Source: Morchella semilibera (taxonomy: Eukaryota; Ascomycota; Pezizomycetes; Pezizales; Morchellaceae). Taken from it: a stretch of DNA of 64,000 nucleotides. The stretch covers positions 248,001 through 312,000 of the forward strand of contig WBVU01000005.1 of the NCBI GenBank assembly GCA_009192285.1, written 5' to 3'. Position numbers and translations under genes: made by a program. Position 1 is the stretch's first letter; every line of letters starts with the position of its first letter. Positions 23,275 to 34,154 of the stretch are shown here, one piece after another. Below the pieces are notes generated by a model. It was not told the DNA's origin, ran no database searches, and saw nothing but the letters and a program-made list of their open reading frames with translations.

Positions 23275-24010
23275 ATTCACCTATGCTGCCCCAAACATGT
23301 ATATATAACAGGGACAGAACCCTACTAAAGTATTTTACAACCTGGTACAGATAAATCGGATCGAATAAGCGTCGCTACCCTTTGCTTAACCTCCCAAAAT
23401 AAGAATTTTATGACCCTCCGATTTCTTCGTATGGTTCCTGGCTAACGATAATGGGAAGTGAGCTAACGGCAACGCGGATCCTGAGCAAACCAGAACCATA
23501 TAAGAAATATTGGACCCGTATACCGCTCATACTATCTCTAATCAGTACCTCATTTGTTTCAGCACACCCCTAGTTTTTTTTTAGCACGTCATCTCAAACG
23601 CTCTAATGCAATTGAATTTCCAACCGCCGAGAATCGACGCGCCCCTCTACGAGAATATCCGCTCTAAACTACGCATAAAATCATACCGCATCCCTTTGAA
23701 TCCTCCCTAGTGGGTTAATTCATCACAGCTCTCCGGCCAAAACACCCTCCTTATTACCCCCTCATCCACGAAAAATTAGTATAAATCCCCCTTAGATATC
23801 AACTTTATTTACCGGTGACATCACGCTAAACTTCTACATTACATGTGATAAGTGGGGTCGAATCCACCGGCCCGCCACCTCCCCTTCTAATACAAAAAAC
23901 TAACCAACCTCGTACTGGACATTCCGCAGGCAATATTAGGATGCCTTGCTGCACTCCCTGATGTTGCTCTCATAGGAATGCTTTTAAGTAAGTCTCGGAA
24001 TAAGAGCCCT
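23275..24010. other. Intergenic, nothing recognised
   Basis: AT-rich; no gene or repeat noticed. Confidence 0.4.
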
Positions 24011-24420
24011 CTCTACCACGTCAGGAGATGCATCGCGTATCGATCTCAAAATGAAATGCACCATTTCTACATCTAATGAATTGCCAAATGAATCAGGATT
24101 CATACTTCAACATCGGCATATAGATCCCAGTCCCATTTGACAACTTTCCAATCAGGGAATGGGTTAGTAAAACGATTAGAAATAAGAAAAACTTTCCCGT
24201 ATGGCAATTGAGCGTGAGTGCTTCCGCTAAGCAATTGCATATTTTGCCAGTGAGGCTATCAATTGATATAGGAATAAATCATAATAGCTTTTATCAATAT
24301 GGCTATTCAACGGACTTTCCCGACGCCTTTACTGATGCCTTTCCTGATGCTTTTTCTGGAAAGCTATATACAGGTTTCCTGCATTTTATCGTACACAGCT
24401 GGAATTAATAAAGGGATTGT
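24011..24420 (-). mobile_element. Truncated copy of the CTCTACCAC TIR element
   Basis: The left end CTCTACCACGTCAGGAGATG matches the terminus of the elements at 54657 and 62125. The interior shares GAGTGCTTCC and the tRNA-like segment in minus orientation. The right end is diverged or missing. Confidence 0.6.
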
Positions 24421-24463
24421 GCTATAGTCGGTGATTATAAAATTACGGTATTGGGGTCACTGA

Positions 24464-24599
24464 TTAGAGTGTATTGGACAACAACTTTTGAGTCTAAATA
24501 TTTAGTTCTTGGCGACCGGTTTTTGGTGTGGATAGCCCGCCAAAAGCTCGAAATTTGAACTCAAAATTTGAAAATATAAGTATGGCCAACACGCTCTAA
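24464..24599. mobile_element. 136-base MITE
   Basis: Ends TTAGAGTGTATTGG (24464) and its near complement CCAACACGCTCTAA (24586-24599). AT-rich, non-coding. Confidence 0.65.
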
Positions 24600-25578
24600 T
24601 ACAAGGATACATTCTTTAATCTTTTAATAATATCCAAAGATATATAATAATATCCGAGCGCGAGTCTACCGTTTTATTTCGACATATATTAATAGATGAT
24701 ATCCCTGCCTTGGTAGAGCATTTAGGCTGATACACTAGTGACCCTTGGTAGGTAATTTGAAATATTAAGAGTTTCATACCGGGGGGAAAACATTTACGAT
24801 CTAGAATACTTGGATGATTACAAATCAGATAACAAACTTTATTTAATAAATGTCTATGAATAATTACAGGGGACCAGTAAACACCCCCTCCGAGCTCCTC
24901 TGTATATTTTGCACAATCTCTCACCCACGTCCGAATATCACTTCACCCCCCCCCCCTCACAGCGACCCCGTCCCGCCCAGCCCGCGGTATAGACCCCGTC
25001 ACCTGTTCACCCTCCACCTCCACCATCCCCTCCACACCCTCCCCTTTCCTTATACTCCTCATCAAAGGAACCATATCCGGTGTCCCTTCGGCATTAATAG
25101 TAGGTTCCAGCGGCGCCGGTGCCCGCTGGAGGGGGGGGGGGGAGGGCCCCAGGTAATATGAGCAGGACTCTGGTAAGTCCTGGAAGGACTCGGGTGCGAA
25201 CACAGCAGCAGGCTCCGGTATCTTGTCTTTATTCTCTTCATCGACCTCTATCTCAATCCTAGTGTCTAGTATACAGCCCCCCCCCCCTTTTTGTGATCAG
25301 GCTTACCACCCTTCTGCCCCTAGTGGCACCCAGCCTCAACAGCAGCAGTCCTTTCCACCCCTTCTGCGCGTTACGGCCCGGTGGCGCGCGTGTGGTGTGA
25401 GCGGGGCGTGAGCGGGGAGGTATCGGTGGGCGGCGGGGGTACAGGGGTGGGTGTAACAGGTTAAGAGAAGGCGCCGGCCGAGGTGAGGTGGGAGTGCATC
25501 CACATGCGTGGTATATATGTCGGGGGGTAGGGGGGTCTGTTGGTGGTGAGGGAGGGGGGCAAGGAGGAGGTGGCCTGT
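24600..25578. other. Low-complexity C-rich/G-rich stretch with one unrecognised open frame
   Basis: 24940-25560 has poly-C and poly-G runs. On the minus strand an open frame from about 25260 to 24943 reads like an acidic, Pro-rich protein piece (EEENKDKIPEPAA, FAPESFQDLPESCSYYLGPS). I do not recognise it; it could be an exon or chance. Confidence 0.3.
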
Positions 25579-25801
25579 GTAAAGGGATATCTCAGAAGTC
25601 ACTAAGATATGGCTATCGCTAAGCAATAGTTCTGTAGCTTTTAAACTTGTAATATTGTAGACCGGATTCCGTTCACTTTGAGGGTAGTGATTCCTCTCCA
25701 GCGACGAGACTCATACTAGCTATTCATACATGAAAGACTCCCTTAATTCCGCTAACCCATCCAATAGCAAATTTCTCATAATGGTTCCGCTACTGCTCTG
25801 A

Positions 25802-26830
25802 TATCACGGCGTACCACGGACTTCGCGGAGGAGGAGGATATTGGAGAATAGGTTTTCAGGTATAAGGTTCCTTTTGGGTTCTTGGGGTTTCTATGGGTTT
25901 CCGTTACACAATGTTATGAGTCATGACTGTACAGGGATTAGGAGGGGTATATATATGTTGTTACGGATCTTCCCTTTGTTCTTTTCTTTCTCTTTCTTTC
26001 CTTACGTGTTCTTCCTGTTGTCAACCCTACGGTTTAGTTTCGTCTCGTCTTGTGTCTTTAGTTAGAAATATATAACGTCATAACCATAGTTATTGCCCAG
26101 ACCCTGTTGGGTCTACCATAGTATCTTGCTTCAATCTCGCTTCACTTCGTTCTCGTCCTCGCCCTACGTCGCTTCGCCCATAGTCAATGACCGTAGTCCA
26201 TGCCGTCTACTGGTACCTTCGTCTCCACGTCTTTGTAAGAGAGGCCATCTGGACCCTCTGCCCCACGACCCTGCTTCTTGGTTAGGTCCTCTTATCGTTG
26301 TTCCCTGTTATCACGGCGTGGTGCGCGGTTTAGTGGTGTTGCGGGAAGAGGGATGAGTCAGGGATTCTCTTATGTTCTGTGGGCTTCGGTATCAGGGGTT
26401 TGGTTCGGGAATAGGGTTTCGGGTATAGGAGATAAGGTCGGGTTCGGATATAGGAGTCTTGGGAGGTTCTATGGGGTTCTGTACAGGGTTACTTGGGTTA
26501 GTCATCGGATCGGGGGGTGTGATATATATATGGGCCTTGCCCTCGCTTGTAGATAGCTTCTTCTTCTTTTCTCTTCACGCAACCTTCTTATCCTCAGGAG
26601 ATTGTAGTCCTTTTAGAATATATTCAGTTCTCTATCTCGCATTTCGCCTTGCCCCATAGCTTTGCCTCGCCCCGCCTCAGATATTACTGCTACGTCCCGC
26701 CTAGGTAGTGTACCTTGGCTCGCTCTGCCCTGATCTCCGCGTCGCTCCGTGATACCTGTCCTTGTCTTCACTTCGTCTCGGTTGTGTACCTCGGCTCTCT
26801 TGTTCCTTGTCTCCGTGTTGCTCCGTAACA
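25802..26830 (+). mobile_element. Solo LTR, family 2, inside the family 1 LTR
   Basis: Fossil LTR starting TATCACGGCGT and ending GCTCCGTAACA, flanked by the target duplication TCTGA on both sides (25797-25801 and 26831-26835). It is itself interrupted by another LTR. Confidence 0.85.
26309..26754 (+). mobile_element. Solo LTR, family 2, innermost layer
   Basis: Fossil LTR, 446 bases, TATCACGG...CCGTGATA, with the perfect target duplication CCTGT (26304-26308 and 26755-26759). Confidence 0.9.
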
Positions 26831-27176
26831 TCTGACTTCCTATGAAGTGGAGTGATCATGGGTCTCGTCAATCACGTATGGTCATTGTTATCGAGTTATA
26901 ACCAAGCCCCACTTTCTGGATGTACGTCATTCCTCCGTCACGCTGTCGCACCAGGACAATTTCCTTTTATGCCCGAAACCATACTTAGGAGCAATCCTGT
27001 AACAAACTGGCTATGGGATTGATATGCGGGGCTGGGAGCATGACAGAGAGTGAAGATGAATGCGCCAGAAATGCGTTGCCGAGTCTTCAAGCATGAGCGG
27101 TGGGAATGGGAGCGTTGGACGTTGGAGACTGAGTTGGGGCCGAGTAGATCAGATCTGTCTCTATATGAAAATAAAT

Positions 27177-28297
27177 TATCACGGAGCGAAGCGAGGACAA
27201 AAGCGGAAGGTGCCAAGGTACACAACCGTGGCGGGGTGAAGGAGGACGTGCGTAGGTGAAACTAAGCGAGGTAACGGACATGGGAGCGAAGTAGGGTACG
27301 AGGTGAGGACTATAGATTCTCTCCTCCCTTTCAGGAAGTAGGAGCGGGAGGATCAAGTAACACTAGAGATGCTAAAGCTTGGATTGTGGCTAAAGGACAG
27401 GAAGGTTGTGTGAAGAAGAAAGGAGAGAAAGAGAATTCCTACAAGGGAGGGAGAGATGTGACGGAGTAACCCGACACAAAGAAGAAGATGACAATGATGA
27501 CGCAGGAGAACTCGAGGAGCACAGTTTTGAGACGAGGAGACTGACGAAGACAGAGGCAACCCCGGGCAAGCACATGCACAGGCACCGGTGAAGGCAAAGG
27601 CAAGGGCAAGGGCACAAGGGCACAGAGCAGGGAAAGTGAGGACCAGATGGACCTCAACGAGAACGATGAGAGATACTATGAGTTTCCCCTCGTCTGAGGA
27701 TTAAGTATTTAGTACGAGAGGCTATGGCTTGAAAATAGGAGTAGATTCCTAAGTACCGAGATGACAGGAAGACGAGACGAAGAGAAAAGAAAGAAAGAAC
27801 TAAGGAAAACATCTACCCCTCACTATTTAACACACCTCCTCCGCCAATCCGCCAAGACCACATATCGTCATTCATAGAAACCCATAGAACTCCATCGTAC
27901 CCACACCCACTATTCCTCCCCACCATCTCCGCTATTTATATTACCAATCCATCACACCATAGAAACTCATAGAACCCCCATAACGTCATACCCATACCAC
28001 ACACCCCTTCCTCGCTTAACATTCCCTTATCCACCGGGACCATGCATCACCTACCAGACTGTCGGAACGAATGCCAAGACGCTGGGACAAGAGAACTCCC
28101 TATATATAGCCCCAAAATCACTTCGCTGACTCATCCAATAGAAACCCATAGAACACAAAGGAAATTCTTCTATTAGAAATACATGCACGACATTGATTCA
28201 TAGAACCCCTGCTCAGAAACTCATTGAACATCATAGAAAAAAACCCTGACTAATCCTTCTTCCCGCAACATTACTCCGTACGCTCCATGCCGTGATA
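27177..28297 (-). mobile_element. Solo LTR, family 2, carrying a nested insertion
   Basis: Fossil LTR TATCACGG...CCGTGATA, target duplication TAAAT (27172-27176 and 28298-28302). Without the nested 27457-28089 piece it is about 483 bases, close to the 484-base LTR at 61170. Confidence 0.9.
27457..28089. mobile_element. Solo LTR-like insert nested in a family 2 LTR
   Basis: TGTGACGGAG...GCTGGGACA, 633 bases, target duplication AGAGA (27452-27456 and 28090-28094). The uninterrupted sister LTR at 28367 shows the empty site. Parts of the interior (CATAGAAACCCATAGAAC) resemble family 2, so it is probably a related subfamily. Confidence 0.85.
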
Positions 28298-28366
28298 TAA
28301 ATATAGCACCATCTAACTAGGCTATCATTATCACAATATCTCTCATTTCACACTAGCACAGAAACC

Positions 28367-28869
28367 TATCACGGAGTGAAGCGAGGACAAGAACGAGAGG
28401 TGCCAAGGTACACAATCGGGGCGGGACAAAGTAAGGCGGGGTTATGTAACGTTAAGCGAGGTGACAGAGGGGGGATACGGGGCGAAGAATGGGGTGAGGC
28501 GAAATGGGGTACGAGACAAGGTCTATAGCTTTCCTCCTACCTTTTGGGGGTAGGAGCGAGAGGACTCAATAGTAGCTAGAGATTCTAAAGGTTTGTATTG
28601 GCTAAAGGGCAGGAAGGTTGCGTGAAGAAGAAAGAAAAGAAAGAGAAACCCTACAAGCGAGGGAGAGAGCTCCCTGTATATAGCCCCAAAACCCTTCGCT
28701 GACTGATACCATAGAAATCCGTAGTGCCCCAAGGAAATCTTTCTATTAGAAATACATGCGCAACGTTGACTCATAGAATCCCTGCAACAGAAACTCATAT
28801 AACACTATAGAAAACCCGTGACTAATCCTTTTTTCCACAATGTCACTAAGTACGCTCCACGCCGTGATA
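28367..28869 (-). mobile_element. Solo LTR, family 2
   Basis: Fossil LTR, 503 bases, TATCACGG...CCGTGATA, perfect target duplication AAACC (28362-28366 and 28870-28874). Confidence 0.9.
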
Positions 28870-29095
28870 AAACCCTCATGGCAACGCATAAACCCATATT
28901 GCCATTATAGGAAAGTTCAAAAACAGAGCTTTACTCCTGTCCTCCTCCTCCTCCCCCCTCCGGAATAATAAATACATACCCAAAAACTGAACCCTTCCCC
29001 CCCTTCTAAATGCCGAATTGAAAACCTCAAATAACCCTAACCTGTGCGGTCACTGGGCCAATTACGACGTACATGCCAACGTCGTGGAGTAGGTG

Positions 29096-29675
29096 TGTAA
29101 AGGGATATCCCAAAGTGACCTGAGATAAGGCTAGTGCTAAACAATAGTTCTGTAGCATTTCAACAAGTAATATTGTAAACCGGATTCCACTCACTTGAGC
29201 TCTTGAAGGATGATGATTCCAACAAGACGAGGGCAAATTAGGCTTCCATTTATACATGAGTGGCCCCATGCCAAAACGCGTCTTCTATCTATGATCACAA
29301 CATTATTCCTTCCATAACATTCTATCTCGCAACACCTTTCCAATTCCATACTTCGGCGTTGCTTCCTAAACCAACCCATACCATCTGTGACCATGTAATC
29401 TTCCAAGAACCAAGGCGTCAGTACAATAGGACGTTAGAGGTGCCAAGCAACTTACCCCGCTTCTATGCTTTTTCAGGGAGAGTCTCCCACATGCGATAGA
29501 ACATGTAAGCCAACAGGCCCATGCTATTGTGACACACCCCTCATGGATGGCGCAACCCCATTATATTTAACTAAGACCCTTGTTGGTTACCCGACCAACT
29601 CTATTCACAACTCATCACTCTAATTCCACACCCATTGCGACACTCTTAACACAACACCCCAGATATCCTATAACA
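29096..29675 (-). mobile_element. Solo LTR, family 1, diverged
   Basis: Fossil LTR starting TGTAAAGGGATATC with recognisable similarity to family 1 over its first 130 bases, ending CCTATAACA; flanks AGGTG/GGGTG are a near-match target duplication. A telomere-like box at 29032-29042 lies just outside. Confidence 0.7.
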
Positions 29676-29816
29676 GGGTGCTGGTTTCGGGGGGAGCGAT
29701 GAGTATGTGTATGTAGAGCATTCTTCTTCCTGTTCCTGGTAGGGACTGGCACGGAGTTTATACTTATCCATCGGATCCACCCTGGGGTAATGTGCTGCTG
29801 GGAAGATCTTAAGAAG

Positions 29817-30198
29817 CAGGGTCTCCAATGGGCCAGCCTGGGCTTGAAATACCCCATGCCCGGCCCAAAGCCCGGTGTTGCTGTCTTAGCCCTGGCCCGA
29901 GTTTGTGAGCCCAGTTATGCTCGGGCCTGGGGCCTGAATAGCCCAATGTTATATCTGCATACAAGTATATAACCAGGGACATCTAGATATACAAGTCAGG
30001 CTACGAAAGAATATATGACTTTCAACATTCAGACGAAAAATATTGATTCTTCCTGGGCCCAAAGAGAGCACAAATACCCCGGGCTTTGATTCTCATGAGG
30101 CCCGGCCCAGCCTATATTATCTATCTCAAGGCCCAGCCCGAAGGACCCAAAGTGAGCCCGGACTTCACCGTTTGTGCTACGGCCCATTGGCGCCCCTG
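29817..30198. mobile_element. Non-autonomous hAT-type element
   Basis: Ends CAGGGTCTCCAATGGGCC and the complement of CAGGGGCGCCAATGGGCC (16 of 18 matching), flanked by the perfect 8-base target duplication TTAAGAAG (29809-29816 and 30199-30206). Length 382, GGCCCG-rich, non-coding. CAGGG ends and an 8-base duplication define hAT. Confidence 0.92.
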
Positions 30199-30206
30199 TT
30201 AAGAAG

Positions 30207-31263
30207 AGGGAGGAAGGAGGTGGTGTGTCTCATATCATATCACATTCTCTGCTCGATTGGCTGGTTTGTGGGTACATATGCAATAAATAATAATAGTTGT
30301 AATCTACTGTGAAGGAGAGTAGGGCGGGACAGAGTTCTACGATAACCGAGCCCTGATTCGCACCTACAGCCTGCATGCAGCCTGCACAACCACTCTACTA
30401 ACTCTACATTACTCCACACACAGCCCTGCATGTATATCCCCACATTTAACTACCCTCGAAACGACTCACCTATCGAACACTGCAACTGCAAAGGTCTGCG
30501 CTTCCATTAGCTCCAAAACCCAAACCGACAGTCCACCCGGCATGTTAAATCTGTCATGTCAGCTTCCCCAAAGTGGGATGCTTAACCCCCAACGGGCAAT
30601 ATCTCTTGAAATTTCGTATGGGATGTAATGCCAAGACGGTGGACAGGCAGCGGGGAGACAGGGGAAAGTGAAGCTGTATTCTCCGGAATGAAAATGTGCT
30701 TCCGGTGGCATTGAAATATCACTATAGAATCCACAATTGTTGTTCGGAGCTAGTCAAAATCGTAGATTGATGATACCTAATACCTAATGAACATTGCAGG
30801 ATATTTGAATTTGACAAAAGAGTAAATTGCCTGGGTGCGTTCAGATCGGAATATATTAATATCATAATGGGTTCCGGTTCCCTCTACACGGAAACAACTT
30901 GATTCTGTATTCTCACAAAATACTAGACTCGGTACGAGGTCTAGTAGCAGGGGAAGGCGGGAAACCCACTCACCGGGCATCCAAGCGCGTAGGTAAGCAG
31001 GCAGGCAGCTGGCAGTCGATATAGGTATATTAGCAGCACAGAGTATATGAGGTATGTAGAGTATACGGAATAATATACGGTTCACGACATATGAAACACT
31101 AGGCAAATCAAGGCGAGAATTTGTAACCTGTCAGGTTATTGGTTTTTTTTTTTTTAAAGATTTGCTCGCGGAGGACAAGTTTAAATCACGGAGGGGCTCA
31201 GTGAGCAGAGGCTCGCATAGATTTGGCCCAGATTTGGCCCAGATTGGCAGAAACACATAGGCG
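30207..31263. other. Intergenic, nothing recognised
   Basis: A 109-codon minus-strand open frame (30777-31106) shows no family resemblance. T-run near 31142-31155. Confidence 0.4.
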
Positions 31264-31296
31264 TGCTCCATGGAGGCAAAATTCCTCCATGGAGCA
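31264..31296. other. Perfect 13-base stem-loop
   Basis: TGCTCCATGGAGG, a 7-base loop, then the exact complement. No gene is adjacent, so its function is unclear. Confidence 0.85.
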
Positions 31297-31349
31297 TATG
31301 GAGCAAAATGATTTTTTTCTGACGTTCTTACATGACAGAATGTAGTCTT

Positions 31350-31506
31350 GGCAGTCTTTATGTATATGCAATATTAGTCGTGTCCAATAACGTTATGAGA
31401 TTTAGGGTACAGACTTTTTAAACTGGGATGCTATTGCATACACCCAAAATCAGGAGCTTGGCGTCCTTTTGTATGGTATGCAATATCAGTCGCTTTCAAA
31501 AACGTC
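31350..31506. repeat. Diverged direct repeat, about 110 bases apart
   Basis: 31350-31394 and 31460-31506 share GCAATAT(T/C)AGTCG and flanks ending AACGT. Confidence 0.65.
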
Positions 31507-33062
31507 AGTACTCTACTCTACTGTAGCCGATGCATAGATCTGCGCCTTGCATATAAAGATTGTCCGACTTCAGCTGAATTTTCGCCTCGATCTTCATACC
31601 CTACATCATAGCTGTGCTGTTCGAGGGTGGTAATGAGATGTGCTTGTTGGTTATCTGGTATTGGGTCCTACCACACTGTAGGACTTTGTGGGTGGTGTAT
31701 CTCTTAGACGGTCAGTCGGAATTGAAATATAAAACTAACCGTACCCCGGTATCTGTTCTGTGTTGAGCGCCGCTCATGTTTATCTTGGCATTGGGGCTGT
31801 GGATGTCCCAGCATGTACTGGGTTACCAAGTGCTAGAATAAAATATGGACTTTTTGCAACACCCTCCAGGCACCGCCACCAACCGATAAGCCTTGGATTT
31901 ATGATATAGACTCACAAGGCTCTGAAGTATCCCCTATGAAAATATCTTGTGTTAATTTCCAATTGTTGGTGGTGTAGTAAGCCCAGCTCCCACCAAGACC
32001 TAGATTTCCAGCATAAACCACAGCCCATCCACAAAAATGATTATCACCCATGAAACAATAATTTTGATTTGGGTTTGGGCTCTGATTTGGATTCTTCTAA
32101 TGACTTGGTGGACTCTGATAAATTTCCGTTCACTAAAATTCGTTGTTGCTGTCTAGATAAATTCAAAAGTATCAATCTTTTTGGTGGTGGTTTGGGCTGT
32201 TGTCCCAGGACTTTTGAACAAGAACTATACATGCTCCGGGTGAGGGGGGCCAAATAACACAGATCTTGTGTGTTGTCGTGTTCTGGTAGGTGGGGGACAT
32301 GCTCAGAATTCTGTACTCAACAGACTTGGCAAATATTTACTGTTGTAGGGGTTTTTGCTCACGTTGCAATCCAAATTCTATATATCATTACCTTATATGG
32401 CGAGCCCAGCGCCGGTTTTATATAATATGCTGAGCACCAGATTCTGGGCATGTTTCGGCCCCCGGCATTAGCAGTTATAGACGGTCTTTAATTATCAGAT
32501 AGCATCAGTTTAGCTCCAGAAGGAATAAATGTTTGAATAACGCTTTTACTCATAGGGTTAGGGTTTTTAGAACTAGGAAACGTGCACACATAGTACCAAA
32601 AGAAGGATGTTCTAACTACAAGTAGGATACCGTGGCTAGCCCAAATTGGGCATGTATTGGTAAATGCCTTACAACGGGGAATCCTGCTTTTCTTCGTTCA
32701 AGTAGGGGGTGTCCGAGTGGCTAGGAAATCCGTCTATGTGCATTTACAAGACTCGGAAACCGCCCGCCGGGCTGTAGAGTAGTATGGCCTAGAGCAGCTA
32801 TGTAGAGAAACTTGGTTTGCGAGGCGAGGGTTGAGGGAGAAGTTTAGCTGGGATTGTTCAATTTTGATATGCAAGGCGCAGATCGTGGCGCTAGCGAGTA
32901 TAGCGCGATGCGGCTGCAGATAGATCAGCCCCTCAACATGGGTTTGGGTGCGGCGATATCCATATGTTCATTTACAATAGTTGGGTCCAGACAACGCTCA
33001 AATACTTTATCACAATACAACCAAATCGTATAGAACTTCTCTACCATACCTAAGTACTAAGC
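31507..33062. other. Intergenic with a duplicated segment
   Basis: Telomere box at 32553-32565; lone MITE-arm-like piece near 32703-32733 (GTGTCCGAGTGGCTAGG). The 70 bases at 32817-32890 recur at 33188-33255. No gene. Confidence 0.45.
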
Positions 33063-33180
33063 ATAAACTTGATGAAGAGTATCTGCACACTTATATTTAC
33101 CTTGAAATAGCCTAGTGTGGGGGTTTGTTCCCGTGTGGCTATGAAACCACCGAATGTGCACCACTTTCCGACACCCTGGG
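33063..33180. mobile_element. Truncated copy of the GTGTCGGAAAGTG MITE
   Basis: Shares the right half and right end (complement of GTGTCGGAAAGTGG) with 16426-16553; left end missing. Confidence 0.6.
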
Positions 33181-33187
33181 TACATCT

Positions 33188-33255
33188 TGCGTGGGGCGAG
33201 GATCGGGGAAGAAGTTCAGCTGAAGTTGTCCAATTCTAATATGCGAGGCGCAGAT
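33188..33255. repeat. Second copy of the 32817-32890 segment; insertion target of the young LTR element
   Basis: AATATGCGAGGCGCAGAT matches AATATGCGAGG-like bases of the first copy; the LTR element sits exactly after CAGAT. Confidence 0.65.
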
Positions 33256-33647
33256 TGTTACAGGATTGCTTGGCAGTACGGTACTAGTAGTACAATGGTA
33301 TTGTCCTGGTATGACGGCGCGATGGAAAGAGTGACGTACGCCCAGAAGCGGGGTTCGGTTATAACTCGGCAACCACTACCACACCTCATGAGTGGACCCT
33401 TGCAACCCCACCTCGTAGGAAGTCGGAGCAGTAACGGAGGTATTGCGGGAGATTTGCTATTGGAGGAGTTAGCGGGTTTAAGGGGGGTCTTTTATGTATA
33501 AATAGCTAGTAGGATTCCCGTCATGTTTGGGGAACTATCATCCTCTCAAGCAACGGAATCCGGTCTACAATATTACAAGTTTAAAAGCTACAGAACTATC
33601 GCTTAGCATTAGCCATATCTTAGTGACTTCTGAGATATCCCTTTACA
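33256..33647 (+). repeat. 5' LTR of the young Ty3/gypsy element
   Basis: TGTTACAGG...CCCTTTACA, 392 bases. Confidence 0.95.
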
Positions 33648-34154
33648 CTATATTGTACCTTATCCGATCGCATACCCTATGACTGTGGAGAGAGCCATCT
33701 ACTGGTACCTCCGCCTCCACGTCGCAATCAGAGAAAACCTTTGGACTCTCTGTCCAACTCTGCTCCTACTATAAGCGAGCCTACTACATATCTCAAGACA
33801 ACACTTCGAATACCTTGTGTGATTGCTAGGTACGGATAGTACACGGGCACTCGGTATAAGAAGTAGTGATCAAGAGGATTAGTACATGCTTCGCTTCCCC
33901 TGTGAAACCTCCTTTTCCGTCCCTCGAGGCAGCGCAGAACATCTCTACTGCGGCTACCTCCAACACCAAGGCTTCTTCACAGAAGCACGCACCATCACCA
34001 CCTTCAAGGAAAATATCCTTGAGCCCAACCACACCCCCTCCATCCTCATAACACTTCGCCAGAACTCTCACGGCTTAGCACACTCGGTACCTTTGGTTAA
34101 CCCCTCTACCTTGGTGCATCAACACCCCCGACCTCCCAATCGAATTCTTTAAAG

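Larger units (their letters stand above)
25579..27004 (-). mobile_element. Solo LTR of Ty3/gypsy family 1, interrupted by younger LTRs
   Basis: Fossil LTR. Both halves (25579-25801 and 26831-27004) match in order the reverse complement of the LTRs at 33256 and 40347, with ends TGTAAAGGGAT and ATCCTGTAACA. The gap is filled by the insertion at 25802-26830. Clearly diverged from the young LTR pair, so older. Confidence 0.85.

Noticed and set aside
30777-31106. 109-codon minus-strand frame
   Set aside because: Composition is not convincing and there is no motif.
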